Assembly: GCA_001695595.3 (NCBI GenBank)
Contig: MBPM02000047.1
Span: 248,001 to 312,000 of the forward strand
Direction: 5' to 3'
Length of the DNA: 64,000 bases
Source: Plasmopara viticola
Lineage: Eukaryota; Oomycota; Peronosporomycetes; Peronosporales; Peronosporaceae
In this document: positions 50,001 to 58,195 of the stretch, piece after piece
How the letters are laid out: every line of letters begins with the position of its first letter
How positions within the stretch are numbered: the stretch's first letter is position 1
The notes under the pieces: generated by a model
What the model was told of the DNA's origin: nothing
Seen by the model: the letters and a program-made list of their open reading frames with translations, nothing else
The model's database searches: none
Program-made: the position numbers and the translations under genes

Positions 50001-52460
50001 GTCCAGCTTGAGTAAAGCCGCTGTTGCTGTGAAGTCTAGGACTCCATGACCTGATTCGACGTCGATACTCGAGCTGCCTTCTTCAGGCTGCACTTTCACG
50101 CTAAATTGTTTTCCTTGTACATCAATACGTGAGCTTTTTGCAAGCATCGAGCACTGCATCTTGTTTAAAACTGGCGTTGTAAGACGATTATTTGCTGCTG
50201 AAAATGTCGTCACAGGGGTGCCGGTAAGCACATACAATGCTCGGACAACAGATACAGGGCGCATGGATGAAAGGCTGTTTAAAGCGCTTTGGAAAGAGCT
50301 TGCCGAAGTGTGCACTGGTAGCAAATACGTCACGTCGTCTCCATACTGCAAGCGAAAGGTACCAGCAATGTCGTAAGGGAGCGAATTATAGACAAAAACT
50401 TTTTTCGTAGCAGCGTTTTCAAAAGCATCATCCATTGCATACTCAAACAAATATGTCGACACCGGGTTCCCATGATCGACTGAAGTGGCGAGTCGAAGTT
50501 CCATTTGTGAATCAGACAGAGGCCACATACCACTGATACCTGGTGGATCAGGGGATGTCGCAATGGTCGTTACAAGCGGCAGTGCACCTCGTCCAAGTTG
50601 CTGTAAGTGTGTAGTGCTTGCACCATATCCATTCTCATTGCGAGCAAATGCACGCACGTAATAATCTTGACCCGGTTCTAATCCTTCAATAATTGTTTCA
50701 AATGCAGTATCGACACCTTTTACAACTTCTTGGACCACGACGTCCACTTCGGTACCTTTTAAAAAGCTTTTATCAAAAATCACAAATGGTGGTAAATCAC
50801 CAAGATTTGACAGAAAAGAAATTGTCCAAGTCGTGCCATAGTCGGTATTCTCAGTTCGAGTTACGCTTAAGCGCCCAATCGTAGCAAGAGTTTGAAGTTT
50901 GGCTCGCACATCACCTGCGGTATCGTCAAAATGAATGACAGCTCCACCAACGGATTGAAAACTCACAACGAAGTAGCCACTCAGATCGTCAGCAGATGCC
51001 TTGATAGAGATTGTTTGTATTTCAAATATCACTCCGCCAACTTCTTGCGAGGCTACAATTGCGCCTGCACCATAGTCACCATTGATTTGAGCTAAAGTGG
51101 TTGTCTGAGTGTCATCTTTCACGATAGATGCTGTCACTGTGCAAGTAGTGCAGGCAACACCGTACACATCAACGAAGTCCAAGGTGCCTATCTCCTTGTC
51201 CACGCGAAGACTTACGCTATCCAACGACTGGAACGTGACATACCAGTGGTAGCCGTTCGACTTTGTCGGTCCTTCGCGTGACACGTCAATCGACCCGATT
51301 CCTGGTAGCGCACTCATTGCACGCTTCATTTCTGCAGCGTCCACATCCACACTCAGCGTTGTCTTTTTTCTCGCAAATGCCGTTATGTGCAGCGTTGTAT
51401 CATCCGGCCACGCGAGATCTAGAGTCATCGTGCCAGTCGCAACATTTGTCACTTGAAAGAACTTCGAACCAATTTGAATCTGCTCTCCAACTGCAACTTT
51501 ACTCGTAAAATCGCTGGAAGTAGTGACAAGATTCGACGTCTTTGTGACTTGGACGTTGCCCAGCATCGTATCCATCAACTCGATCATTACACCAGCTGCT
51601 CCGTGAACATGATATGAGTCCAGTGGTAATTCCAAGTCCGTAAACGGAGCTGTGGCATGAATTGTGAAGACGTCTCGACCGATCCGCACTTTATCTCCTC
51701 GGTTCACTCGACCCAACATGGATGCGCTCGTCTTGACTGTCCTTGATCCTGCTGCCACGGTGGCAGTCACGGCGGGAGTTGTGTCAGTCCATTGTCCTTC
51801 AAAGCCAATTGACAAATCAAACGTTCCTCCCAGTATTTTCGTCCCTGAGCTTTCCTTCGACACGATTTCCCACACCTCTGGATAAAACCCAGCAACACCC
51901 GTCGTCACGTGAGCTCCCTCAAATGACAGGATCCGATTCGAAGGTTGTGTTGGTTGGCATCCAGTCGTATCTCCCACCATCAAATCCGCTTGTCGTCCGT
52001 TGACAAGATATGCGCCATCGAACGTAATGGTGTACACAAATCCATTCTTAGCGGCCCCAAAAGGTGACCTAGATACTTTCACGCTATCCACATTGAGCAG
52101 TTCCTCTAGTGCCATTTCAAATGCCACTTCACTAGCATTCCACGGGATGCACGCTGTCGTTTCTGTGTTGTGACTGTTCTCGTATGTAATCTTGTAGCTG
52201 CCTGAGAAGATGGGACCAGTAGCTGCCACTGAGAACGTCTGCACCTCGTTCACGCGTCGTGCCACCTCCACCTTATAGCCGAGTAATGGGGCGCCATTAA
52301 TACCTTCAGGTTTGACGTGCAAGGGTGGTAGAAATTGTACACGCATCGATGTGTCACTCGCAGAAGACGCAAAAATTTTCTCTGGAGGACCAGGGACGTC
52401 TTCCGGAGTGAAAAAGGCGGCATTGGCAGCAGCGATCAGCAACCATGATACCACAATCAT
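41058..52460 (-). CDS. Giant FN3 / beta-repeat protein, copy B, N-terminal half (ends at frameshift)
   Basis: The ATG at 52460 is the first after an in-frame upstream TAG. It opens a signal peptide (MIVVSWLLIAAANA, likely cleaved before AFFTPEDVPG). The frame then matches copy A through FN3-1 to FN3-7 and about 18 beta-repeats. At about residue 3789 a run of four G (minus strand; CCCC at 41090-41093) shifts the frame. About 11 non-homologous residues follow before a stop at 41058. As read, the product is about 3,800 residues, roughly half of copy A. The span from 52460 to 30296 minus one base is divisible by three, which supports a single-base insertion. It may be a real truncation, a young pseudogene or a sequence error. 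Confidence 0.75.
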   Translation of the reverse strand: MIVVSWLLIAAANAAFFTPEDVPGPPEKIFASSASDTSMRVQFLPPLHVKPEGINGAPLLGYKVEVARRVNEVQTFSVAATGPIFSGSYKITYENSHNTETTACIPWNASEVAFEMALEELLNVDSVKVSRSPFGAAKNGFVYTITFDGAYLVNGRQADLMVGDTTGCQPTQPSNRILSFEGAHVTTGVAGFYPEVWEIVSKESSGTKILGGTFDLSIGFEGQWTDTTPAVTATVAAGSRTVKTSASMLGRVNRGDKVRIGRDVFTIHATAPFTDLELPLDSYHVHGAAGVMIELMDTMLGNVQVTKTSNLVTTSSDFTSKVAVGEQIQIGSKFFQVTNVATGTMTLDLAWPDDTTLHITAFARKKTTLSVDVDAAEMKRAMSALPGIGSIDVSREGPTKSNGYHWYVTFQSLDSVSLRVDKEIGTLDFVDVYGVACTTCTVTASIVKDDTQTTTLAQINGDYGAGAIVASQEVGGVIFEIQTISIKASADDLSGYFVVSFQSVGGAVIHFDDTAGDVRAKLQTLATIGRLSVTRTENTDYGTTWTISFLSNLGDLPPFVIFDKSFLKGTEVDVVVQEVVKGVDTAFETIIEGLEPGQDYYVRAFARNENGYGASTTHLQQLGRGALPLVTTIATSPDPPGISGMWPLSDSQMELRLATSVDHGNPVSTYLFEYAMDDAFENAATKKVFVYNSLPYDIAGTFRLQYGDDVTYLLPVHTSASSFQSALNSLSSMRPVSVVRALYVLTGTPVTTFSAANNRLTTPVLNKMQCSMLAKSSRIDVQGKQFSVKVQPEEGSSSIDVESGHGVLDFTATAALLKLDNSGSERGPYGYLWTISFDNDNGDVVHGKYPGLQLHSSLTSVDTNQALPASSYGIVLGQTGIPADHYGTFEINTDQSVCDTYVVGTPSSDQVIRLFGLTTVVDGTFKLQLGSETTDCITIGKAGTASTLKAKLEALELVSKVTVDEVRAFKVKTTMSVTDYDNSGKITVAAALTTAQVNLLLQNTIIQVSENPNDFSLNSCEFVVNTAPIAGVTKISVTPTGSCDYFSGKVRMLKILDFHDYQVRFWGHYPTGEWPTLQFDSSAFGAGACTAWAPPNLQVYGHIHTIKYEGRCSKGQAGVQTILGDASSAIGGTFTLSYLGKMTLPLLFQDTGAAEMRDAIDSITSPGTVNVSVSQYGLFGKAWHVTFVASQDGSQDALFIHHSRLTGQSASISVYPTVAVFTEAKQNDISGSFRITMSGETTEPIGYSATHMKVTQELQKLTVVDSVVALGDRMSGDFGVYALELTADATASSDVLTNIKLEGTPIDPSIFLAVGETLRIGATPSSYTIKSMTIFDITLNKVFPASATSQNYDIFAGLMTKQMKALPGYVAIVSLMQIVAIEQGSNVFELPTDHGFGINSVFYVGSTKFTVTSVSGAQVMTDVQYVDDTVVASYPKVYVFDNTLHTTEDLRQLVSVGDDLWLPSVSSDMNKYTVTAVTARYLQVTGAFTESIARTQVYHVSNGRTWSLVFRSYVGSLDTIDAIPEHDWRGTHARIGVRSPKAVSSNIINIGNPASTQTIVLEARDIAIATPYTLSFAGETVLDSGTTTPTNIPWATLNDDVKDALETLDAVDGVSVVSMVNGGTVVHTVSFWGTYSMKKLPLLVVTPASANLLAYVRGNNAVAVTKQDYLILESSQAYAFRLFARNSKGISDSLLIVDTQISPSSVVPTPPTGVALGEFHGSTWLSINYWAPYYSGGARVTMYRIEWDSSANFDSSSIDYGVASIQEVYEVQQVTTTYRTASGAGGTFTLAWSGRKTAALPFDCSITDMTDALAIITDTVNIAVDPVLVTRAEVAWGYAWKITFLHNQGDLALLVADGTRLTGDFPRISVTELVQGFSDLAIGDFTHEIQEIFTDAASPIGGLFTLIFNGKVTGPVSVSASASEMQAALQLTTLSYSIKVSKAIRNVALDTAIWTVTFAYLRGEEMVGAGNIFTMTVASSQVTGTNAKVYVANKITGSDPFHFTITGLRPEIEYYTHVMAYNADGFGSANSPLATAVTCTQPPAPQTVTATVVDGTTLRIDWSASTISGERCGVDKYKVEWYRAEGVLEQQTITTSAGEGIPEIQRVISFADSLTLTGYFKLSFKGEMTENIRWNAEADGPNSVKERLERLSTVGTVAVSKTDSTRVVGGLLVTATSTTVTVHGTSVSTLAASLLAQGDAIWIAGNKRTITAAVGPTDTTLTIDTALEVTIPMPVFKRAYGYEWQITFLAGHVGPQELIQVLPSNSWTGNNPGIVVDSVQKGLQPISGTFKVTFASGGQSDSTPPLPHNVSAFDLKTALESLVTIGAVNITRSANGYGYNWVVMFLSEFKNDLTLLSVDGTALQGPGAKILATRTLNGVQPSGYCERDGTTGIAVDVRVPGQLYYVIPRLTTGEKYSVLVRAHNNEGYGYAGRITPTFQIPQTISTAPQAVELLALSSRLLKLRWNAPTSNGGAYITAYQVQWDTSVNFTSPMKADRLVAPTDTAPFYYNIPVLAVMKYYVRVFAINSQGQGAVGVPSPSSIIPFDRPPGMVEGAAATVLSSNAVLVKWELSSTEKSYYGGDGGLSITQYMIEWDSSPGFDTPPAFGLVDSSERSYVIGADDATTGVRSDTLIAGSTYNLRITAFNAKGAGAPRQTTPPAVTVTDQPPSSPRDLKLSVVSATSVKAEWSNPVYDGGDDLKSYQVEWDKQEDYLSGQSTSATISIIREMQAITLQNDVVNEEQFVDVTVKVTNEEQVVRTTFTGVDEVQVITTTNDAVVDEVQTVVTSATDRNEVQELRLDGDDVDEIQAIRTSVAEVLEVQTLQVGVPRISEVQTITLVLPGAFATPSTSIGGTIYFSFDSSICTHCVKKMYQRTTNLVSSLQDTTAINAALTVKSALIDLANIDAVDVTRTQNAAGPDLTYVYTITFSGLEVGGNVPLLAIDAALNVGGSAVPGLPTQATQVTAGSEVDYASNAIFTVTYTCESYSDPYAITTFSTACTPSVSALICAGCVTAFTGGTFTVAQDLTANSYVVSGAKLLAGVCSFEAGTVTKTSTLTTITVAVNDVGTYCSEFSAKALDLYKTPQVSRNIPLKTASTTISSASVVEGLLTGAIDLVTVARTELVDANFVGSVYTVTIRKRSGTLPLLVCTAAGSATCTVTRTVTGSMIMGTFQIGLVSEADASQTLVVPTPQYTSDIPWDVSETDLKNLLESVTQSSKKVFGSVNVKRTVFASTGNKWSGGFTWQITFTSRGWNIPIMVTRTVVSGVVTLTTPTNGVPTVDVEDATHPLNPFANSRDGNQVMGTIMLKFREVASLLPCAIGVDTSLTTLDSSVRDTALETFIQTHLQIPSIEILRSAATQARGFTWTISFSDVSTGGDVALLEIVSSQLTGKNVRYGVFETVKGNQLSGTFQLSFNGETTAPIAFDAEDSEVQTKLNNLETIKPSSVLVSRGNPTSAQVLGYTWYITFHSSVWADPTSDHSNGIAGNWKSSSPALWDEVWESGYSKAWGRHVGSTFLLSCLTDGLTTSANDGSESCVPSVSTTGVGPIRGTFTVSFDSRPPAYVHMAVTSLVTSENIAHNAYATRQESRSSGNSVEEILERMANVGDVAVSRGNVNRLTGGYSWTVTFLRDASDTLNPCEQLEESAGLLLCNAPGNVPLLNGVSTALTGANSLVSVATVRDGTILRGDFTNFRVRGDAGVAARYFVSTVCTNAPGAVAPAATSCSVSSLTIKSAGDQLVQQLMPQDRIVVGTFTNCIFQVTAVSTTTISVTPSSCSDMDTSNTGVSTWFGAFNPYTVECR
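43930..44282 (-). repeat. 13-residue (39-bp) tandem E-x-Q repeat, nine copies, copy B
   Basis: This is the counterpart of the nine-copy array in copy A, with the same order of unit heads (EMQ, EEQ, EEQ, then EVQ/EIQ) and the same period. Unit interiors differ between the copies while E, Q and the unit length are kept. Confidence 0.8.
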
Positions 52461-52984
52461 GAATTTAAATAGAAGTCCAAGAGATGGCGACGACTAATTT
52501 CTGTTGAAGGGATCACTAATGACTTACGCTTTGACACATGTACTACGGAACAGCACGAAACGGCGCGTATCTTTTAAGAGACGCGTTGAGTTGATGGACC
52601 ACCACACCAACTCGATGCGGCTCATTTTCCTCGATGTACGTTTGCGTGAGATTATGATTTAAGACAGGTCGGTTAAGATTTTCGAAATTATTAAAATACC
52701 CAGCTTATTATAAAGAATACTAATAGGTGGCTTGAGGAAACAGTAATACACAATCTACTACCCATTAATATAGCAGAATATGAATAAGATGTAATATTCT
52801 TCATCTTAATGGTGTGGTATTGCAGCCGTTAAGGCACTCAGCCCCTACGGCTCATTAACCTCCCGAAAACTACAAACCAATTAGCCAACCTCATGGATGG
52901 TTCAGCACCTTGTAAGCAAGCAACAATTTACCACCGCATCAAAGATTTGACTCGTTTGCTCACTCTCGAGGACCAAGAGATAAT
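52461..52984. promoter_or_regulatory. Upstream region of copy B
   Basis: These are 524 bp between the copy B start codon and the first LTR-like sequence. An in-frame TAG lies just upstream of the ATG. The region becomes strongly AT-rich from about 52680. I see no initiator that I would defend and no gene. Confidence 0.3.
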
Positions 52985-53320
52985 TGTAGTACATTGGCAA
53001 AAGAAGCCTCTTGAAAGGTGGTCGTCAGACGAAGCTTTAGAGCGAGTCGGGCGAAGTCGGTGAAGGAGGAGGAGCGTTTGTTGCTTATAAAATTGAGAAG
53101 TGATACTAAAGGAAGTGCTCTTATGACTTAATTTCTTACTACAGCCTAACTGGTGGCTTTCAGCCATCTGTCTAGAAGCTTTTATTCTTCTTAACCCCAT
53201 CTGGCTTTCTACACATCCTAAAATCAATTTCAACCAATAAGGTGTATTGATTCTCAATCATTATGGGACATCTGAACTTTCTACGGATCTGAAACTGTAT
53301 AGTTGCCTATTTCTACGGAT
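52985..53320 (-). repeat. Left LTR-like sequence
   Basis: It aligns by eye with 57858-58195 through shared blocks such as gtgaaggagga, tgagaagtgatact, acagcctaac, caataaggt and gggacacct/gggacatct. Divergence is high, so the element is old. Boundaries are approximate. Confidence 0.65.
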
Positions 53321-53989
53321 GGTGCTAACGCATATGCAAAGAAATTGTATTTTAAAGATTAAACTCATCGTTTTTGGATATCCAATAGAGGTCGATGAGT
53401 CCGGAGAGGACACTTTCAATTTTTTCAACGACTCCCAATGGTTTTCTTCTTAGTATTATCAAGCCACCAATTTTGTACTGTATGTTGTCCTTGTACTAAC
53501 GATGTCCAATTACGGCTTCAACGAGATGCCATCGACCAACATGACCTTGCTAAGGATCCCTGCAATATGGCTTCAACAGTGGATTGTGAAACACTGAATG
53601 CAGCTTCAATCCCTTCAATAATCGCAGCTCATAGAAACCTCGCGAAACTTTCTTCACAATCGGGAATAAGTCAATGTATCTTGGCGCGAGTTTTCTCGAC
53701 TAAGGAAGACCTTTGAGGCATAAATTAAATTCATTGCCATCCAATAGCACTTTCTTGCCAACTTGGAAGACTTGGACTATTCTTGTGTTTCGCTCGCCCG
53801 GTCGTATGCGACCTTGAGAAACATTTCCTGTCGTAATTGAATCTCTTTTGCTGATGTTTCTAGCTTCTGAGATTCTCAGTCTGATGCCGCATCAAGGAAT
53901 TTATCCTAGATCCGCTTCGAACGGTCACATTCCAATCGTAGATTGTCCGCATCGATTATAGGCTATCTCAGCCAAATGAAAAAAAAGTC

Positions 53990-54540
53990 ATCTCAGTCAT
54001 TCTGTGCTAGATTGACGACACCTCGGAGGTAATTTCTCGTAAAACGGTCAGTTTCCCTCGCTTGTCGATCCGTTTGTGGCCTGAAGGACGAAGACAAACT
54101 GTGTTGCTTTCCACAGCAGACACTGTTGTTTGCCATGAATATGTGGGTCTTGGTGTCTCGGTCGGACACAATGGTGTTTAGTATGCCATGGTCCTTCATC
54201 TATTTCTTTATGACGACCTTTGAGCTTCTTGCAGTATCGTCCGTTAACTTCGTATGGACGCAGATGGCCCTTTTTGTTAAGCGATCAACAATCACCATGA
54301 CGGCATTATGACTACTTTTGATCGTCGGTAAAGACTCGATAAAGTCCACTAAAATGTCGCCCACCTGCTACTTGGAATGTCTAGAGTCTGAACTAATCCT
54401 GGTGGTGCGGTCTGCCTTGACCTGTTGCGCTGACACATTTCGCAAATTTTGACATAGCTCTGGATGTACTTCGTCAGTTTTGGCCAGTAGCACTCTTGAC
54501 GTACGGCCAGTTAGGTCTTGTAAAACTTCGGATGACCTGC
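53990..54540 (-). pseudogene. Gypsy integrase remnant
   Basis: The minus strand encodes an AGHPKFYKT segment, then an in-frame TAA (54513-54511). It continues with YWPKLTKYIQSYVKICEMCQ, the zinc-binding region preceding the catalytic core. Further pieces include VDFIESLPT (first catalytic Asp), VDRLTKRA, and SDRDTKTH with FRPQTDRQA (second Asp and the following motif). The catalytic Glu region is not clear. Several stops and frameshifts separate these pieces. Integrase inserts retroelement cDNA; this copy cannot make one. Confidence 0.8.
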
Positions 54541-54680
54541 CGGTTCAAATCACGGTTCTCACGGAGCCGCGATCAGATTTCCGTCGTCTGGAATATACGG
54601 TCTTGTAGTCTCATCTTCGCCAGTAAAAATTCCATACACCGTCTTCTTTTTTCGGATTTTTGTTTATGTACTGTAGATCT

Positions 54681-55657
54681 TTATTCCGCGCATACATTTT
54701 TTGTGGATAGAAAATATGTAATCTTGTTCATCCTGATTGTCACCACGAAGTTGTAGTTTTTAGCCACTTCCAGTAGCTCTTGCAAGCTAAATTGGGCAGC
54801 CTTACTCTTAAGTATCGAATTGCGTGACGGCGCATCGGAATTCACTTGACCATTGAGCCTCCGAGCTTTTCTGTGATGTGTTAATTTCTGCGTCGAGATT
54901 ATCTCAATATTTTCGTGATCCGCTTTGACCTTGAATAGTCGATCGAGAAGACACACACGCCATACTTTTAGCAAGTGCATAATTGGAGGTAGCTCTTGCT
55001 CGCAAACAGGGTAGTTTAATTCGACTTTATTCATATTACGTGGCCTGTGGCATCTTCTCGTTGTGTGAGAACATAGATGTCGTCAAAGTAAAATATCATC
55101 AAATTCCTTAAGGCTTGAAAGTTTTTTTGTAAAAGCCAGTCAAATGTACGCAGGCTTCAGCTTAGTCTGATAGGTCTAGCTAGATACGTAAATAGACTAT
55201 CTGGGGTCGAAATAGTGGTAAACGGGAATTGAAATTCACATGATTTATCCTAATAATAACCTCAAAGTAGGTCCTTGCACATAAATCAATGACTTCAAGA
55301 CATAGCGTCAATAAAGGCTTCCTTTCGCGGCATCAGTATCGCCGGCAAGATCGTCGCTAAAGTAAGCTGACGATAATCGTTCACATTACGCCAGCCTAAA
55401 GGCCGACACAAAAACTGTGCCGAAGAAATCAGACGTGCTTGGTCAAATAATGCCTGCTTGAACCCTATCTTTGGTCCATTCTTGGATTTTTCAGGGCTAT
55501 GGCGCAATTGTTTTCCAGAGATCGGTTTGGTACCAGGCTTGAGCATGAGTTCGAGCGCAATTTCTTTCCGCACTGAAGGTGTCTCGCAAGGAAGCTTTGT
55601 GTGAATTACTGTGTCCGCGTACTTGCGTTGCGCATCATACACCGGGTTATTTACCAC
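54681..55657 (-). pseudogene. Gypsy reverse transcriptase / RNase H remnant
   Basis: From right to left on the minus strand, 55657-55295 holds an N-terminal RT region with a GTKPISGKQLRHSPE segment and a WRNVNDYRQLT segment, corresponding to the usual kDGs-R-CVDYR-LN motif. YFDDIYVLTQ at about 55093-55065 is the YxDD catalytic site. The RNase H segment at 55034-54930 contains NYPVCEQELPPIMHLLKVWR. Intervening sequence is frameshifted. These are standard Ty3/gypsy pol signatures. Confidence 0.8.
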
Positions 55658-55762
55658 CTTTGATTTTCAAAGCGCTTAATTTTTCAGAATCATGCGGGTT
55701 GACGACGAAGTTGTCGTGACGCAACATGACTTTGATTCATTCGAGCCTTGCGTTGTCTAGCA

Positions 55763-55801
55763 GGCCATTTGAACGGGTGCTGGCCATTTGAACGGGTATT
55801 G
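55763..55801. repeat. 19-bp tandem duplication
   Basis: Two adjacent copies of ggccatttgaacgggt-x-x-t occur within decayed pol sequence. Confidence 0.75.
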
Positions 55802-56079
55802 GCAATTCGATTCCAGTCAAATTGCCTCGTGGTGATACGTGTTGCTGCGAAGAAACATGTACCCTGTAGTTCAGTTGATATCTGGACTTTTGCCTCACGA
55901 TGCCACATCATGCCGATAACAACACCTTTATTTTTAGAACAGGCTTGACTTAGAACATGTTCGATATTAAAGGAAAACCAGGTATCTGCAAGCTCATGTG
56001 CACAGTTCGTTAGGGGCAGTAAACACACTGGTCGTAATTAGGGTCGACTTGCATCATCTCACCCTTGGCTACTTCGAGC

Positions 56080-56290
56080 TTATATAGATTCTGTCTTCGG
56101 GTATACCGTTAAGACTACGTACATTGTCGATGAAGACGGTGACGGGTTCTTGTTGCCCAACATTTCTATAAACTTGAGCTCTTGCTTCGAGGATAGCATA
56201 TTGTGCATATGGTTCGCTTCCTTACATTTAGGAGCGGTACTTTGCGGCAAATTGTGGCCGACAACGCCACAATTGTTACATGTTGCCAAT
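56080..56290 (-). pseudogene. Gag nucleocapsid remnant with degenerate CCHC knuckle
   Basis: The minus strand reads CNNCGVVGHNLPQS, the start of a C-x2-C-x4-H zinc knuckle. The fourth ligand (Cys) is replaced. Position between gag and protease/pol is as expected for a gypsy element on this strand. Confidence 0.5.
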
Positions 56291-56556
56291 ACAATTCAGT
56301 TGTCGTTCTTGTCCTTCCTCTTTTCAAAAAAGACTTTGACTTTGTGAGGTCATGATCCACAACTGTTCTTTTATTTATTAAAAGAGATTTAGCGAAGATA
56401 TTGAATTTTGGATCTATGCGACGGAACATTACCACACCAATAAACGCCACTTGATGACAATAGAGTCGTCAGGCTTTGTGACTCTTATCTTGATTTAAGC
56501 AATGCCTAAAGTGATACCGTGTCTTTATCTCCGATTGCGAGTGCATTAATGTGCAA

Positions 56557-56860
56557 AGGGCGTGGGAACTGCTTAAAACTCGATTGCGCGCACGCTTCGG
56601 GCCTAAGGATTTTGAGCATGATCTTCGAAAGCGTATATTTTAACTGAAATAGGGGAAAACACTCACAACTGCGTATTTTAAACTTCAGGACTTGATGCCC
56701 CAAACTGATTTGGAAAGCAATGAGTCAAAAAAGCACTTCACCTATCAAAATGTGGGGAGAGACCGCAAAGATTATGATGGAAGAGAGTCTATGTCGGCCA
56801 AGTCGTTCAAGACGGTGCCTACGAAATACACTTTTTCTTCTGCTCGCTCAATAGCCTGTT
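56557..56860 (+). pseudogene. Gag capsid-like remnant on the opposite strand
   Basis: The plus strand reads WELLKTRLRARFGPKDFEHD, then stops, then FKLQDLMPQTDLESNESKKH. This order resembles retrotransposon gag capsid: a W...L...F.P..FE..LR helix followed by an F..L...T.L......F segment. It is opposite to the pol remnants, so it was inverted or belongs to a second element. Confidence 0.5.
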
Positions 56861-57165
56861 GCATTTGGCTTGCATAGAGATTGCACCTGGGAGTGGTTTT
56901 ACTGTTGTCGCTGAGTGAAATACAACAGTAACTGCTGTATGACTGTGTTTCTTGTCCTGTTGCTACAGAAAGAGTCATACTAGCCTGAGAGTTCGAATTG
57001 CTTGGCCATTGGCACTTGCCGCATCTTGCGGAGTCGGCGCTCGTAAGCTGAGACTCGACGTTAACACACAAAATTATTGTCGTCGATGGGCCTTGTTGAC
57101 GTGAACTTGGGTTTGGAGTTTGCACATCAGCTTACGGCCGTTTTGTTTGGCCACATGCCGAACTA

Positions 57166-57230
57166 ACGCTAGTAGAACCCCAAAACGAAAGTGATCGACG
57201 CTAGTAGAACTCAAAAAGCGAAAGTGATCG
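57166..57230. repeat. 32/33-bp tandem duplication
   Basis: Two adjacent copies start acgctagtagaac and end gcgaaagtgatcg / acgaaagtgatcg, differing at a few positions. They lie inside the decayed element. Confidence 0.8.
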
Positions 57231-57857
57231 AATTTTGTTTTATGGTCTAGCACTTTTGGATAGATGGAAAGAGTGGTCTAATGAACCTTCTAAAAGCTCT
57301 CGGATTTGATGTACAGGGCGCTTTAGGCTTTCTGTGATGTTGTGCACAAAATCTCTGGCCCCGAAGTCCTTACAATCCGGCTCGGATAAGCTGAACGAGC
57401 TTCAGCTGTTTTATAGATTATAACAACAAGTCGTCCCGAAGCCTGTCAAGCTCCTCGTTACGGCTTGCTAAAAGCTCAGTGGTATTTATGAACGAGTTTG
57501 TGGGTTCTTGAGTCTTTCGATTCCCCCTGCAACGAAGCTGAATGAAACAATTCGGTTGTATCAAATGTTGATCTAGCAAAGCCGGGTGGGCAACTTATCT
57601 AAAAGTTATTTCAGTAATTGGGCAGGAAGTTACCAAAAGATAGAAGCCTTAAGCCCAGACCAAATTCAGATGTTTGTACCGCACCAGCGCTCAAACTCAC
57701 TAACTAACCACTACGTTAAATTTGTGCTGAAAGACAACTCTTTGAATCGAGTACTCTCCATTACGTGGCTCGTTCCAATAATGACAGAAGAATCGGTTTC
57801 TCACTGTGACTACCAGCACCCTTGCCTTGAAACCTTCAATTTGATACGACAAGTGCT

Positions 57858-58195
57858 ACTATGTAAATACGTCGCGGAAGAAGGTTATCAAAAGTCGGTC
57901 GTCGAACGAAGCTTTGGGGCGAGCGGGCAAAGCCGGTGAAGGAGGATAAATATTATTTGCTCAAATTGAGTTGAGAAGTGATACTTAATGGAAAGCTCTC
58001 AAGATTTATTTCTTTGCACAGCCTAACAGGTGGACTACTGCTACCATCTTATAGGCTATCAATCTTCTTAACTCCTTCCGGCTTTTAACACAACCTAGAT
58101 TTTTTTAAGCCAATAAGGTCTTTTGATTTCTTATACTAATGGGACACCTAGAACTTTCTATTGGTCTCGACAAACTAAACTGTTGTTTCCTAATC
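57858..58195 (-). repeat. Right LTR-like sequence
   Basis: This is the direct-orientation partner of 52985-53320. For a minus-strand element it would be the 5' LTR. A weak resemblance to an initiator-tRNA primer site (tcgtatcaaattg on the minus strand) lies just inside, but it is too poor to rely on. Confidence 0.65.

Larger units (their letters stand above)
7896..52460. repeat. Large inverted gene duplication (arms 7896-30125 and 30296-52460)
   Basis: Copies A and B are collinear over their full coding length in opposite orientation, with a spacer of about 170 bp. Corresponding positions sum to about 60,356 at the 5' ends and 60,421 at the 3' ends. Similarity is strong at protein level throughout. 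At DNA level it is mixed, with two blocks close to identity and the rest clearly diverged. The divergence argues against an assembly artefact from reading one locus twice. Confidence 0.9.
52985..58195 (-). mobile_element. Degenerate Ty3/gypsy-type LTR retrotransposon, internally rearranged
   Basis: Two LTR-like sequences in direct orientation bracket about 4.5 kb. On the minus strand, from right to left, are a possible gag N-terminal coiled-coil piece (about 57477-57427), a degenerate CCHC knuckle (about 56283-56225), reverse transcriptase (about 55600-55070), RNase H (about 55034-54930) and integrase (about 54540-53990). That is the gypsy order gag-RT-RH-IN. All parts carry frameshifts or stops, so the element is dead. 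A gag capsid-like piece at 56557-56833 reads on the plus strand, which implies an inversion or a nested fragment. Ends are approximate, no target-site duplication was found, and a primer-binding site is not convincing. Confidence 0.75.

Noticed and set aside
57830..57860. tRNA-iMet-type primer-binding site
   Set aside because: Only about 8 of 12 bases agree and the LTR edge is uncertain.
57586..57939. 117-residue plus-strand ORF
   Set aside because: It runs into the right LTR-like sequence, and its C-terminus is translated LTR. No family match seen.
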